DNA of 64,000 bases, from contig CBDFIW010000001.1 in assembly GCA_965248255.1 (NCBI GenBank), positions 434,001 to 498,000 on the forward strand, read 5' to 3'. The position numbers and the translations under genes were made by a program. Source of the stretch: JAKZVK01 sp965248255 (GTDB taxonomy: Bacteria > Acidobacteriota > Terriglobia > Bryobacterales > UBA6623). The notes beneath the pieces were generated by a model. It was not told the origin of the DNA. It did no database searches and saw only the letters and a program-made list of their open reading frames with translations. Positions within the stretch are counted from its first letter, which is position 1; each line of letters opens with the position of its first letter. Of the stretch, positions 1-9,791 are shown one piece after another.

Positions 1-26
1 CGTTCCTCAGCAGGACTCAAAAGGAT

Positions 27-55
27 GGGCGTGGCTCTTTTAGCCATGCCCTTAT
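27..55 (+). terminator. Hairpin with T-rich tail
   Basis: A 10-bp stem (GGGCGTGGCT paired with AGCCATGCCC, one mismatch) closes a 5-nt loop and is followed by TTATTC. It looks like an intrinsic terminator for a gene lying left of the window. The partner gene is not visible. Confidence 0.5.
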
Positions 56-83
56 TCTATCACAAGTGCGTCTATTTATGATA

Positions 84-1171
84 GTAAGTACTAAGCCGGT
101 GGAGTTTCGCCGGCGTGTGTTGGCCTTGGTGCGGGAACACTATGGGGGCGACCGCAGCAGCGCTGCGGGCCGACGCTAGCCGCGGAGCAGCTGCAACAGG
201 ATCACGGCCTGGAGGTGTCGGTGCGCACGCTGCGGCGCTGGATGCTCGCGGCGGGCCTGTGGAGCCGGAGTCGCAAGCGCCCACCGCATCGCAGCCGGCG
301 GCAACGCAAAGCGCACTTCGGCGAGCTGATTCAACTCGACGGTTCGCACCACCACTGGCTGGAAGGACGCGGCCCGAAAGCCTGTCTGATGAACTTTGTC
401 GATGACGCGACCGGTCTTGCACTGTGCCGCTTCTCGGGCCAGGAAACGACCTGGGCCGCGGCCGATCTGCTCCAAGCCTGGGTGCGCCAACACGGCGTTC
501 CCAAGGCGTTGTACTGCGACTGGAAAAACGTCTACCAGCGCCAGCCGACGTCGCGGGAAGCACTGGAAGGCATCAAGCCCGAGACGCAGTTCGGGCGCAT
601 GTGCGCGAAGCTTGGCATTGGCATCATTGCCGCATCGTCGCCGCAAGCCAAGGGACGTGTCGAACGCCATCACGGCACGCACCAGGACCGCCTGATCAAG
701 AAGATGCGGCTGCGGGGCATCGTTGATTACGAGGCGGCGAACCGTTACCTCGGCGAGGAGTACTTAGCCGAGCACAACGAGCGCTTCTGCTGCGAGCCGG
801 CGGCGGGAGCGGACTTTCACCAGGCGCTACCCCGCGGCACCGAGCTGCGAGGGGTGTTCTGCTTGGAGTACGAACGGGTGGTGAGCAACGACCAGGTGGT
901 GCGTTTCGAGAATCGTTGTTTGCAGTTGAAGCCGAAACGCAATCAGGGCGTGGGGGCGGGTGCACGGGTGACGGTCCAACAGGGGCGCGATGAGAGCTTG
1001 CAGGTGAGGTTTGAGGGGCACGAGATCGAGCACGAAGTGATCGCCACGCCGACGCCACGGCTGCGGACGAAGCCGGCACCGCAGGGGAACGTGGTGGCCA
1101 GACGCAAGCCGGCGGCGAACCACCCCTGGCGGCGACCTGTGCTGCGGAAAACACGAGCTGCGAATTCATAA
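84..1171 (+). pseudogene. IS1202/ISNCY-family transposase, 5-prime part frameshifted
   Basis: The long open frame (215-1171) encodes the DDE/rve integrase core: QLDGSHHHWLEGRGP carries the first Asp, followed by MNFVDDATG and the acidic-residue region before SPQAKGRVERHHGTHQDR. The HTH part upstream is in a different frame. KPVEFRRRVLALVREHYG, starting near 93, resembles the region before GPTLAAEQLQQDHGLEV, but a stop near 178 and a frame change separate them. The catalytic core lacks the premature stop found in the second copy, yet without its N-terminus it is unlikely to make a working transposase. Confidence 0.7.
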
Positions 1172-1398
1172 GAGGGCTGTGGAAATGCCGGGTCGGATGG
1201 AAAGCGTGGAAAACCTTGTGGCGGCAGCCGTGCCGGGCTCGCGGATCCGTGGATGGTTTTCCACCCTTCCCACCGCCCCTTGGAAATCGCTGCGCGATTC
1301 CCACAGTTCCACAGCCCCGACGATGACGATTCTCTCCTATCACCAAGGGGACACTTCTACTGGGCTACCGAGGGGGACATTTCTATTGGGCCTTGACA
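84..1398 (+). mobile_element. IS1202/ISNCY-like element, copy 1, mosaic
   Basis: From position 227 to the right end this is nearly identical to the complete copy at 59093-60680. Its right end, reading GGGCCTTGACA, is at 1398. Upstream of 227 the sequence is only a diverged relative of the other copy, and the left terminal repeat (TGTTGAAGCCCAATG in the other copy) is absent. The left boundary given is only where transposase similarity begins. The copy therefore looks like a recombinant of two related elements, or a truncated element whose left end has been replaced. Confidence 0.7.
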
Positions 1399-1596
1399 AC
1401 GTTCGTAAAGACGTATTGACGGCATCGATCGCGGGTGATAATCTCACACCATCCTGTGGATTTATCTCTGGTTTCGACTGGATCAGACACTACGGGCGTC
1501 TCCACCCGGCCGCATTTCGCCATCGTGCGCGGTTCATATGACCGACCTCGGTCTCACTCATCGATCTTCATTCATACCCCTGGGAGCTCATCCACC

Positions 1597-3525
1597 ATGC
1601 TCGTTCGATCGAAGGAAGTCTTCTCCGCACTATTGCTTCTGACCCTCGTTGCTTTCTGGTCCTCGCCCGCTGCCGGTGGTTATCCCGCCGGATTCTCCGA
1701 AGTGCTCGTCGCCTCGGGTTTCAGCAGCCCGACGGCGATGGCCTTTGCCCCCGACGGGCGCCTCTTCGTCTGCCGTCAAGGCGGCGAGTTGCGAGTCATC
1801 AAGAACGGCGGTCTGCTACCGACCCCGTTCCTCACGCTTAGCGTCAACTCTAGCGGCGAGCGCGGGCTGCTCGGGGTGGCCTTCGACCCCGACTTCGCGA
1901 ACAACCAATACGTCTATGTCTACTACACAACCGCCTCGAACCCGATCCACAATCGCGTCAGCCGTTTCACTGCCAACGGCGACGTTGCGCTCGCGGGCAG
2001 CGAGCAAGTCATCGTAGAGTTGGACAACCTAAGCGCCACCAACCACAACGGCGGCGCGATCCATTTCGGAAGCGACGGAAAGCTGTACGTTGCCGTGGGT
2101 GACAACGCCGTTTCCTCGAACTCACAGGCATTCTCGAACCGGCACGGCAAGATTTTGCGACTCAACCCCGATGGGACGATTCCCGGCGACAATCCGTTCT
2201 TGAGCCAAACCTCGGGAGCGAATCAATCGATATGGGCGATGGGCCTACGCAATCCGTTCACGTTCAACGTCCATCCCGGCAACGGGCGCATGCACATCAA
2301 CGACGTCGGGGCCGGAACGGGCGAGGAAGTCAGCCAAGGCCAGGCCGAGGCCAACTACGGATGGCCATCATGCGAAGGCACCGTGGGAGCCGGCTGCGGA
2401 AATCCGGATTTCACCCCGCCGTTGTTTGACTACGGCCACTCGGGTGGAAACTGCGCGATAACGGGCGGTGCGTTCTACACCGAAACGGAATACCCCGCGA
2501 GCTACGTGGACGCCTACTTCTACGCCGACTACTGCGGCCAGTGGATCAACTACGTTACGCCCGGAGGCTATAACAACCAAACGGTGTTCGGCACGAACCT
2601 CGGGCGAAGCGCCGTCGATCTGCAGGTCCACGACGGCAAACTCTACTACCTGACCCGCGCCTCCGGCGGACAGGTCTACCGCATCGACTACACGCTCAAT
2701 CAACCGCCCGCGATTACGCTTCATCCCTCCGACGAGACGGTGGGAATCGGCCAAACGGCAACGTTTACAGTCGCGGCCACGGGAACAGCGCCGCTGAGCT
2801 ACGAGTGGCAGAAGAACACCGTGCCGATCGCGGGAGCGCCGGATTCGCCGTCCTATACAACCGCCCCGGCTACGGCGGGTGACAATGGCTCGACTTTCCG
2901 CGCCGTGGTGAGTAACCCGTACGGATCTGACACCAGCAACTCGGCAACGCTGACGGTATTGGGTAACCTGCCTCCGACGCCTACGATCAACGCCCCGCTC
3001 GGCGGGAGCAGCTACGTGTTCGGCCAAACGATCAATTTCTCCGGATCGGGCACCGATCCGGAAGACGGAAGCCTAGGGGCCTCGGCGTTCACTTGGAAGA
3101 TCGACTTTCACCACGACACCCATCATCACCCGCACGTCGCTGAGACCTCGGGCATCGCGAGCGGATCGTTCCAAACCGATTTCGCCGAGACTGCGACCAA
3201 TGTCTTCTACCGCGTCTATTTAACCGTGACTGATTCAGCCGGAGCTTCCGCGACCACGCTCGTCGACATCTTCCCCCAACTTGCGACGGTCAAGCTACAG
3301 TCGAAGCCGGGCGGGTTTACGCTGACGCTCGACGGGATAAACGTGACATCGGGTCTGACATTCAACGCGGTCGTCGGACAATCGCGGACGATCAGCGCGC
3401 CCGATCCCCAGACGAAGGGCAAGCGTCAGTACTTCTTTAGGAAGTGGTCGGACAGTGGCGCGCAGGCCCACGTCATTAGCGTGTCACCAGGGGCAACGAC
3501 ACTGAAGGCGACCTACGGGCGTTAG
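1597..3525 (+). CDS. Secreted PQQ-type sugar dehydrogenase with Ig-like and PKD-like domains
   Basis: A 642-residue exported protein. Residues 1-27 form a signal peptide (MLVRSKEVFSALLLL, cleavage near SPAAGG). Residues about 30-365 are a glucose/sorbosone dehydrogenase beta-propeller: FSSPTAMAFAPDGRLFV opens it, TNHNGGAIHFGSDGKLYVA holds the conserved catalytic His region, and GLRNPF and NYGWP follow. Residues about 370-456 form an Ig-like domain (TATFTVAATG, YEWQKN) and about 457-561 a PKD-like domain (GSGTDPEDG). The rest is an unassigned beta-rich tail. Family members oxidise sugars or aldehydes outside the cytoplasm using PQQ; substrate cannot be read here. I chose the ATG at 1597 because the signal peptide starts there, although the frame is open from 1435. 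No partner genes adjoin it. Confidence 0.88.
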   Translation: MLVRSKEVFSALLLLTLVAFWSSPAAGGYPAGFSEVLVASGFSSPTAMAFAPDGRLFVCRQGGELRVIKNGGLLPTPFLTLSVNSSGERGLLGVAFDPDFANNQYVYVYYTTASNPIHNRVSRFTANGDVALAGSEQVIVELDNLSATNHNGGAIHFGSDGKLYVAVGDNAVSSNSQAFSNRHGKILRLNPDGTIPGDNPFLSQTSGANQSIWAMGLRNPFTFNVHPGNGRMHINDVGAGTGEEVSQGQAEANYGWPSCEGTVGAGCGNPDFTPPLFDYGHSGGNCAITGGAFYTETEYPASYVDAYFYADYCGQWINYVTPGGYNNQTVFGTNLGRSAVDLQVHDGKLYYLTRASGGQVYRIDYTLNQPPAITLHPSDETVGIGQTATFTVAATGTAPLSYEWQKNTVPIAGAPDSPSYTTAPATAGDNGSTFRAVVSNPYGSDTSNSATLTVLGNLPPTPTINAPLGGSSYVFGQTINFSGSGTDPEDGSLGASAFTWKIDFHHDTHHHPHVAETSGIASGSFQTDFAETATNVFYRVYLTVTDSAGASATTLVDIFPQLATVKLQSKPGGFTLTLDGINVTSGLTFNAVVGQSRTISAPDPQTKGKRQYFFRKWSDSGAQAHVISVSPGATTLKATYGR

Positions 3526-3718
3526 ATCCGGTGTTCGCCAGCGAACGGTTCTCCGGAGTACATCCTCAAGGCCGTCACTCGGGATCTAGCGGCGTCAAGG
3601 AAATGAAACCTATGTGGGACACGGCTAACGGCGGCTAACGGGCCTCATCCTGGGGACCCCTACCAGCAACAAGCGACCGATCTTCCAAGGCCCTTGCCTC
3701 CGGTGCTACCCTCTCCGC

Positions 3719-3970
3719 ATGGCTGATGTCTTAGAAATCCTCATCAAAGAACGTGACCGCTTGAACCGGGCGATTGCAGCGCTTGGAGAGGAACCTCCCA
3801 GACGAGGAAGGCCTCCCGGTAAGCGGGGACCAGGCCGTCCTCCAGGTAGCGGCAAGAAGGCAACGAAGAAGCCCCCCAAGCGAGCCATCAGCGCCGCTCA
3901 GAGAAAGGCTGTCTCCGAGCGGATGAAGAAGTACTGGGCGGCGGGGAGGAAGGCCACCAAGCAGGACTGA
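3719..3970 (+). CDS. Small basic AT-hook protein
   Basis: 83 residues. The first 25 (MADVLEILIKERDRLNRAIAA) look like a short coiled coil. A glycine/proline/arginine block (RRGRPPGKRGPGRPPG) contains two AT-hook GRP cores, and the C-terminal segment (SAAQRKAVSERMKKYWAA) looks helical. This coiled coil/AT-hook/basic-tail plan suggests a DNA-binding, nucleoid-associated type of protein that recognises AT-rich minor groove. The role is inferred from composition only. A protein with a similar plan is encoded on the minus strand at 10527-10730. No operon partners. Confidence 0.65.
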   Translation: MADVLEILIKERDRLNRAIAALGEEPPRRGRPPGKRGPGRPPGSGKKATKKPPKRAISAAQRKAVSERMKKYWAAGRKATKQD

Positions 3971-4458
3971 GCCTGAACTTCGTTGTCCAGCCCATCGGAC
4001 GTTGACGCCCTTGCGCCCAACAGTCTAGCGCGAGCAGGCGGTACGAGGGCCTCTACTCGAGAAGCGTCCATTTGCCCACAGGCCACTAGATCCACCCTGA
4101 CGTTAGGACCTTATCTGGAGGAACCCGGCGGGATGAGCCCAGAGGGAGGGTGAGGAGCCCGATCGCCGGGTTGCTTTGGATAAGGGCGTTTGAAGGAAGC
4201 CGCTCGCGCTTGCGGCGGACGCGGTCAAGTTGGCACGGCTATGGGGATTGAATCAAGTTTCGTGGCTTGGGACGCTCTGTTTTCGGGTCGGTGAGTGACT
4301 CGATGGAAGAGAAACGTTGCTTGCATGCACTGCTGGGAGGTGTCGAGAAGCGACTCTGGAGGACCCTAGAGCAGGTTCGGCGCGCGGATTGGTGTGAGGA
4401 ACGCACGTCGAGGGAGCGCGTCAGGTGACACGCTGGCGTGGCGGGGAGCAGAGCGTCT
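3971..4458. other. Gene-free stretch next to the IS91 unit
   Basis: No supportable gene. It contains a 9-bp inverted repeat (AACCCGGCG at 4122-4130 with CGCCGGGTT at 4164-4172, 33-nt loop). Its position just beyond the transposase 3-prime end suggests it could be near an IS91 terminus, but no boundary can be fixed. Confidence 0.4.
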
Positions 4459-5637
4459 TTAAGACGTGTCAAAGTAATTCGCTTCCTCCTGCTGCAGCTG
4501 CCAGGTGTCGAGCCTCTCGAACAGCATCATGGGGCCGCCGCAGAGCGGACAGGTCCAAGTGACGGGTTCACGCTTCTCACTCGGCACTGCAGGAACCGAG
4601 GAGTTGGTGTCGGTCTCAAGCCGTTGCCGACACAGCGGCAACAACTCTCCCCGCTTGCGAGGAGCGAGGAAGCCAAAGAAGCGGATGCGAACGAAGCGGG
4701 GCGGCAGCACGTGCTGTAGGAACCGCCGCAAGAACTCTTCAGCCGTCAGCGTCATCAGCCGTTGTTTGCTGGAGTTCGCGTAATCCTTCCAGCGGAAGGT
4801 GACCTTGCCGTCGGCGAAAGCGACCAGGCGGTGGTTCGAGATCGCGACGCGGTGAGTGTAGCGGGCCAGGTAGTTGAGAACGTACTGCGGCCCACCGAAT
4901 GGAGGTTTAGCATAAACGACCCAGTCTTGTTGGTGTAGCGAGCGTACGAACGCGCGGAAGGCCTTGTCTTGCTCCAAAGTTCGCAGCGCGCCTGGCAGAC
5001 AAAGCTCGTTGTTACGATAAGCGCGCTCGAGAGCATCAACGAACTTGCCGCGGAAGACGATGCCGAGCGCCTTCACCGGCAGAAAGAAGCGATACCGCGG
5101 ACGGATCCAAGCTCCGTGATCGGGCGAGAGACCGCCGGCCGGGATCACGCAATGAACGTGTGGATGGTGGACGAGGTTTTGGCCCCAGGTGTGAAGCACG
5201 CTGAGGAAACCGATCTCAGCGCCCAGGTGTTTCGGATCGGCGGCGAACTCCAGCAGCGTCGCTGCACTGGTGCGGAACAACAACCCGTAAAGCAGTCGCT
5301 TGTTGTGGAACGCTACGTCCGCCAGCCGCCGAGGGATCGTGAAGACCACGTGAACGTAGGCCACGGGTAGCAGCTCACCCTCGCGTGCAGCGAGCCACTT
5401 GTCCCTCGCGCCAGCCTGACACTTGCGGCAATGGCGATTGCGGCAGGAGTTGCAGGAGATGGCCGCGTCGTAGCCACAGCGAGTACAGCGGTCGCGGTGT
5501 CCGCCCAACGCCGCCGTACGACAGCGTTCGATGGCGCTAAGAATCTTGCGATGGAGCCCGTTGAGTCGAAACCGCTGTTGGAATCGATTGCCTACCGCGC
5601 GAATGATGTCGGCCACCTCGAGGGGTGGCCGTTTCAC
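4459..5637 (-). CDS. IS91-family transposase (HUH/Y2)
   Basis: 392 residues, full length for the family. An N-terminal zinc-binding region (CTRCGYDAAISCNSCRNRHC, then CRKCQ) is followed by the HUH metal site (HHPHVHCVIPAGG) and the tyrosine region (YVLNYLARYTHRVAISNHRL). A second CxxC zinc motif (CPLCGGP) lies near the C-terminus. It nicks and joins single-stranded DNA during rolling-circle transposition. The start overlaps the upstream recombinase stop, implying translational coupling. It looks intact. Confidence 0.88.
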   Translation of the reverse strand: MKRPPLEVADIIRAVGNRFQQRFRLNGLHRKILSAIERCRTAALGGHRDRCTRCGYDAAISCNSCRNRHCRKCQAGARDKWLAAREGELLPVAYVHVVFTIPRRLADVAFHNKRLLYGLLFRTSAATLLEFAADPKHLGAEIGFLSVLHTWGQNLVHHPHVHCVIPAGGLSPDHGAWIRPRYRFFLPVKALGIVFRGKFVDALERAYRNNELCLPGALRTLEQDKAFRAFVRSLHQQDWVVYAKPPFGGPQYVLNYLARYTHRVAISNHRLVAFADGKVTFRWKDYANSSKQRLMTLTAEEFLRRFLQHVLPPRFVRIRFFGFLAPRKRGELLPLCRQRLETDTNSSVPAVPSEKREPVTWTCPLCGGPMMLFERLDTWQLQQEEANYFDTS

Positions 5638-6532
5638 CTCTGCTTCTTATGCAGCCTCTTGGATCTCTTGACCTGGTCCGGGCTGGAAAACTCCGCTTGG
5701 TCGATCGGAGTGCCAGCCGCCCTGAGATGACGCTCAGATAGATGCAGATAGATCGACGTTGCCTTCAGATCGGCATGGCCAAGCAACGCCTGCAGCGTTG
5801 GCAGATCCGCGCCCTGTTCGAGTAGATGTGTGGCGAAGCTGTGCCGCAGCAAGTGCGGGCGAACCGGTTTGTCGATCCCCGCTCGTTGGGCCGCTTCCCG
5901 GCAGGCCAGCCACAGCACCTTCGGAGTGATCGGCTTGTCGACTCGCCAGTTTCTGTTCGTACCGGGAAACAGATAGGTCTTGGGCTTCATCCAGCGGTAA
6001 TACTCGCGCAGGGTCTCCAGCAGCTTCGGACTCAGCGGCACGGACCGATCGCGGCCTCCCTTGCCGCGACGGATGTGGACGAGCATCCTCTCGCTGTCGA
6101 TGTTTTCCACCCTGAGGTTGCAGAGCTCAGCACGGCGCATGCCGGTGGAGTAGAGCGTCATCAGCATGGCGCGATGAAACAGGTTGCTGAGGACTCGATC
6201 AGCCGCACCGCCTCTTGTTGGGTCAGGATGATCGGCAGCTCTCGCGGTTTCTTCGGGTAGGGAAACTCCTCGACTGGATAGTTCCGCCTCAACGTTTTGC
6301 AGAAGAAGAACCGCAGGCCTGCTGTGTGCAGGCCGACGGTGCGGACGCCCATCTTCCTCTCTTTCAACAAGTACACCTGATACGAGCGAATCTCATCCAG
6401 GCCCAGCTGATCCGGCGGCCGGCCGAAGTGCTTGGTAAAGTCTTCGACCGTGCCGAGATAGTTCTTGATCGTGGTGGGAGCGTAGTTGCGTCGCCGGAGC
6501 TCTTCCAGCATCTTCTTGCGTAATCGGGTCAT
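5634..6532 (-). pseudogene. Tyrosine recombinase of the IS91 unit, frameshifted
   Basis: The N-terminal SAM-like core-binding domain (MTRLRKKMLEELRRRNYAP onward) and the catalytic domain are in different frames. The catalytic part has the first Arg in TGMRRAEL, then HLLRHSFATHLLEQG, then the LLGHADLKATSIYLHLSERH segment with the nucleophile Tyr. The break lies near 6165-6190: one frame reads LIESSATCFIAPC and stops, the other reads NLFHRAMLMTLYSTGM, which is the expected continuation. A one-base indel accounts for it. Without it the protein would be about 300 residues, normal for a XerC/D-like integrase. Confidence 0.8.
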
Positions 6533-6633
6533 GGGGACACCTCCTTTGTTGGTGTCCCGACCTTACTCTCCACCAGGCGCCACTGCTGATGGACCGCTCA
6601 CGCGCAGCGTCCGCCGCGCATAGCGGCTTGGTT

Positions 6634-8572
6634 GTGTGCCGGGCATGTCTGACAGCTTGGAGGTGAAAGTCCTCTGCACAGCCTGATGGAGGTGAAGTGC
6701 TAGGGAAGCGCAAGGGCGTCGTCGCGAGGCGGGGTCCAGAGGAAGCGTGGAACAAAACCGCGACCTGACGAACAGAAACCGGATAAGGGGCATCTTTGGT
6801 CGGACGAGCGGACAACTGATCGCGAAGTCCAGTTCCATCAAGGGCCAAGGCTGTAGATTCGGCAGGTGTGCGGCGAAGGCGGTCAGACTTACCCCGGGAG
6901 GTCTGCGTTCCGTCCCGCTGTTTGGGACTGGGGGAGCCGCGAGGCGACCTGATCGGGGCGCAGAAGTCAGCAGAGGGCATAGTAGGCCATGCAGTCGGCA
7001 AGGCTAGTAAGGCACTCCACAAGTCGAAAGACGGAGCCAACAGATAGGCCGAACCGAGAACGATGGCCGAAGGCCCGAACGGAAGAGAGCGGCAAGTAAG
7101 ACTCGCAACTCATGGACGGCAAGCGGCAGAAAACCCAGCAACGACTGGCCTTCATGGACGAGCCAAAGGGTGAAGCCCCGAGGCGCGCTCGGCAAGGGAC
7201 CGAACCGTCCGCGGTGAAGCGGGAATCTGAAAGCCCGGCGCGAGAAGAACGACTGATGGAGGAGGTGTGCGAGCGAAGCAATCCCGTAAAGGCTTGGAAA
7301 CAAGTTCGGGGTAACAAAGGGAGTCCGGGTGTTGATGGCAAGACCATCGACGAAACGCTGGACGACCTTCGCAAGCACTGGCCAGCCATCCGGGAACAGT
7401 TGCTTCAAGGAACGTACAAACCGCAACCGGTGCGCAGGGTGGAAATCCCGAAGCCCGGCGGCGGGGTCAGGAAGTTGGGCATCCCTACGGTGCTCGACCG
7501 ACTGATCCAGCAAGCGGTCTTGCAGGTTCTGCAGAAGCGCTGGGACCCGACGTTTTCCAACAACAGCTATGGCTTCCGACCGGGACGTTCGGCGCATCAG
7601 GCGGTGACTCAGGCGCAAGCCTACGTCGCCGCAGGCTATCAGTGGGTCGTAGACATCGATCTGGAGAAGTTCTTCGATCGAGTCAACCATGACCTGCTGA
7701 TGGCTCGTGTCGCCAAACGTGTCCCCGACAAGCGATTGCTGAAACTCATCCGGGCGTTTCTAACCGTCGGGGTGATGGACGACGGGCTGGTGAGTCCTGC
7801 CGATGAAGGCACGCCACAAGGCGGACCGTTGTCGCCGTTGTTGTCGAACCTCGTGCTCGGCGATTTGGATCGCGAGTTGGAACGGCGCGGCCATCGCTTC
7901 TGCCGCTACGCCGGCGACTGTAACATCTACGTTCGCAGTCGCAGGGCGGGGGAACGGGTGATGGCCGGCGTCTGTAAGTTTCTTACAAAGAAACTCCGAC
8001 TCAAGGTCAACAAATCGAAGAGTGCGGTGGCTCGACCCAACGATCGGAAGTTCTTAGGCTTTCGCTTGACGACCGGAGCGGAGCCTCAGCGATTGATATC
8101 GCCCGAGGCGTTGCAAAGGTTCCAAGCGCGAGTGCGAGAGCTGACGAGCAGGACGCGCGGGATCAGCATTGAGCGGATGATCGGCTCATTGAGGCCGTAT
8201 CTGCTCGGCTGGCGGAGCTACTTTGGCTTCAGCCAAGACCCGCTGGTGTTTCGCAACCTGGATGCGCGGATCCGCCGGAGACTCCGCATGATGACCTGGC
8301 GGCAGTGGGGGAATGGGCCGACCCGATTCGCCAACCTACGGCGATTGGGCGTGCCGCATTATCGTGCGGCCATTGCCGCCGGTTCCGCCACTGGTTTGTG
8401 GGCCATGTCGCGGCACGCGGCTGTCCAGCAAGCGCTGCCCAATGTCTATTTCGATTCGCTCGGCCTTCCCAGATTGTCGGCATCTTCGAACGCTTAACTC
8501 CTCCGAACCGCCGTGGTACGGGACCCGTATGCCCGGTGGTGTGACAGGGAAAGCTTGCGAGGGCCTACCTAT
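6634..8572 (+). mobile_element. Group II intron with reverse transcriptase
   Basis: The 5-prime end matches the group II GUGYG consensus (GTGTGCCGGGCATG at 6634). It is followed by structured RNA sequence, an internal maturase/RT gene (7112-8497), and a domain V/VI-like 3-prime end: ACCGCCGTGGTACGG pairing with the region before GCCCGGTGGTGTG, then a hairpin ending CCTACCTAT near 8572. Boundaries are estimates by analogy with bacterial introns. The encoded RT has a damaged active site, so the copy is probably immobile unless helped in trans. Confidence 0.75.
7112..8497 (+). CDS. ltrA: Group II intron reverse transcriptase/maturase with altered YxDD motif
   Basis: 461 residues. RT blocks are clear: GNKGSPGVDGKTID (RT-0/1), RRVEIPKPGGGVRKLGIPTVLDRLIQQAV (RT-2), SNNSYGFRPGRSAHQAV (RT-3 approach), VVDIDLEKFFDRVNHD (first catalytic Asp), GTPQGGPLSPLLSNLVL (RT-4), and KFLGF (RT-6/7). 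A maturase X domain and a short C-terminal region follow. The catalytic YADD box reads Y-A-G-D (codon 268, GGC at 7913-7915), so the first of the two metal-binding aspartates is missing. Known family members need that residue for cDNA synthesis; splicing (maturase) activity might persist. The rest is full length without frameshift, suggesting a recent loss. Confidence 0.9.
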   Translation: MDGKRQKTQQRLAFMDEPKGEAPRRARQGTEPSAVKRESESPAREERLMEEVCERSNPVKAWKQVRGNKGSPGVDGKTIDETLDDLRKHWPAIREQLLQGTYKPQPVRRVEIPKPGGGVRKLGIPTVLDRLIQQAVLQVLQKRWDPTFSNNSYGFRPGRSAHQAVTQAQAYVAAGYQWVVDIDLEKFFDRVNHDLLMARVAKRVPDKRLLKLIRAFLTVGVMDDGLVSPADEGTPQGGPLSPLLSNLVLGDLDRELERRGHRFCRYAGDCNIYVRSRRAGERVMAGVCKFLTKKLRLKVNKSKSAVARPNDRKFLGFRLTTGAEPQRLISPEALQRFQARVRELTSRTRGISIERMIGSLRPYLLGWRSYFGFSQDPLVFRNLDARIRRRLRMMTWRQWGNGPTRFANLRRLGVPHYRAAIAAGSATGLWAMSRHAAVQQALPNVYFDSLGLPRLSASSNA

Positions 8573-8776
8573 GTCGATCTTGTCGGCTAGGGTTGATCCA
8601 GACGCACCAGAAGGACGTAAGACGCCCTACTCGGAGCAATGCTATCTGTTGCCCGACTCCGCGGATTCGTCACCTACTCGTCTGCGGACGACTGAGGCCG
8701 TTGGGGGGGGGGGCGAGCACGCCAGCCAATACGGTTTTCCGCTTATCGCTGTGGGGCATGAGGATATGATGCGGTC
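8573..8776. other. Intergenic stretch with G11 tract
   Basis: No gene seen. A run of 11 G at 8703-8713 lies 63 bases before the start of the next gene. It belongs to a pattern of long G/C homopolymers in this window. Confidence 0.6.
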
Positions 8777-9475
8777 ATGACTGACCGCGCCTATCACGAG
8801 CGGTTCGACGACGGCCCCGGCGGCTGGTATGGCTGGATCAGCAACGCCGGCGGACCGAAGCCGTTGGAATGGCGGAAAGGGCAGGTCACGTCGCGCAGCC
8901 CGTGGTGTATTGACTACAGCCACGCGCCTCCCGGCGCCGGTTACATGCACATGGTTTTCAGCCTCGCCACGGTCGGGCCGCAAGGGGAGGTCTACCAGGA
9001 AGTCGGCGGTGCCAACCGCTTCATTGGCGATCGCTACCCAACCAAGTTCACCAACGCCGCGATGACGATCCGCGCCCGTGGCGAATTGGCCGCGCAGGGA
9101 TCTCAGCTCGTCCTACTGATTCAGGGCACCGTTGAAGGCATCACCAGCGGCTGGTTGTGTACCGGCCGACCATTCAATGTGACCGAATCGTGGTCGGAGC
9201 AGACAATCACACTCGATCCCGATCCCGCCAACTGGACCGCGCTGGGCGTGCGTCACGACCGCGTGGACATGTACGGCGTCAAGCTGTTGGATCGCGTGCT
9301 GTCGGACGTCAACGTCAACATCATGCTCGTGCTGTTTCCGCTGCACGTTTCGCCGATGGGCCCGTTGGACGGGGATCCTCATATCCTGCGACCCGAACGC
9401 GACTATCCCGTCTGGAGGCACAGGCTGCCCGAAGGCTACGTCACTCTCAATGAAGTGCGAATTGAATTTGCATGA
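8777..9475 (+). CDS. Hypothetical protein, beta-rich, unknown function
   Basis: 232 residues, no frame breaks. Opens MTDRAYHERFDDGPGGWYGW and contains many Trp and Tyr residues and alternating hydrophobics, the look of a beta-sandwich such as a galactose-binding or laminin-G-like fold. No signal peptide and no catalytic motif that I can name. The start follows a weak Shine-Dalgarno region (GATGATGCGGTC). I do not recognise a specific family. It stands alone between the group II intron and a zone of gene fragments. Confidence 0.6.
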   Translation: MTDRAYHERFDDGPGGWYGWISNAGGPKPLEWRKGQVTSRSPWCIDYSHAPPGAGYMHMVFSLATVGPQGEVYQEVGGANRFIGDRYPTKFTNAAMTIRARGELAAQGSQLVLLIQGTVEGITSGWLCTGRPFNVTESWSEQTITLDPDPANWTALGVRHDRVDMYGVKLLDRVLSDVNVNIMLVLFPLHVSPMGPLDGDPHILRPERDYPVWRHRLPEGYVTLNEVRIEFA

Positions 9476-9650
9476 TTGGCACCGACGTGAGCCATGTTCC
9501 GAGCGGCGTTCGCGACTCGTCGGCACACGGTGCCGGATACAATCGAGGACGCTGAAGCTCCCATGCCCTCGATTAGCGTCGTCCTCAACTGGTACGAATC
9601 GGCATGTTCACTTATGAAGGCCTCCACATACTTCCCTTTCAAGGGGGAAG

Positions 9651-9791
9651 GTTGATTTCGCCGGTGTCAAGTTTGGTGGCGAAGCCACGCTCGACGGGGC
9701 CCAGTTCGAGGACGAAGCTGATTTCATGAGCAGTAAGTTCATGAGCGTCAGCAGCTTTAGCCGTGCATGTTTTAAGGACTTTCACTCGTTT
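9651..9791 (+). pseudogene. Pentapeptide-repeat remnant
   Basis: In one frame the plus strand reads VDFAGVKFGGEATLDGAQF followed by EDEADFMSSKFMSVSSFSRA. Phe/Leu at every fifth position with small residues before it is the pentapeptide-repeat pattern (A[D/N]LXX). There is no start codon or stop framing a full gene, and the frame is lost on both sides, so this is the debris of a longer gene. Confidence 0.5.

Larger units (their letters stand above)
4459..6532 (-). mobile_element. IS91-type unit: tyrosine recombinase followed by Y2/HUH transposase
   Basis: Two overlapping minus-strand genes: a phage-type integrase (5634-6532) read first, and an IS91 transposase (4459-5637) whose start overlaps the integrase stop by 4 bases. 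This gene pair is a known arrangement in IS91-type elements. IS91 elements move by rolling circle and make no target duplication, so the outer ends cannot be placed; only the coding extent is given. Confidence 0.75.
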
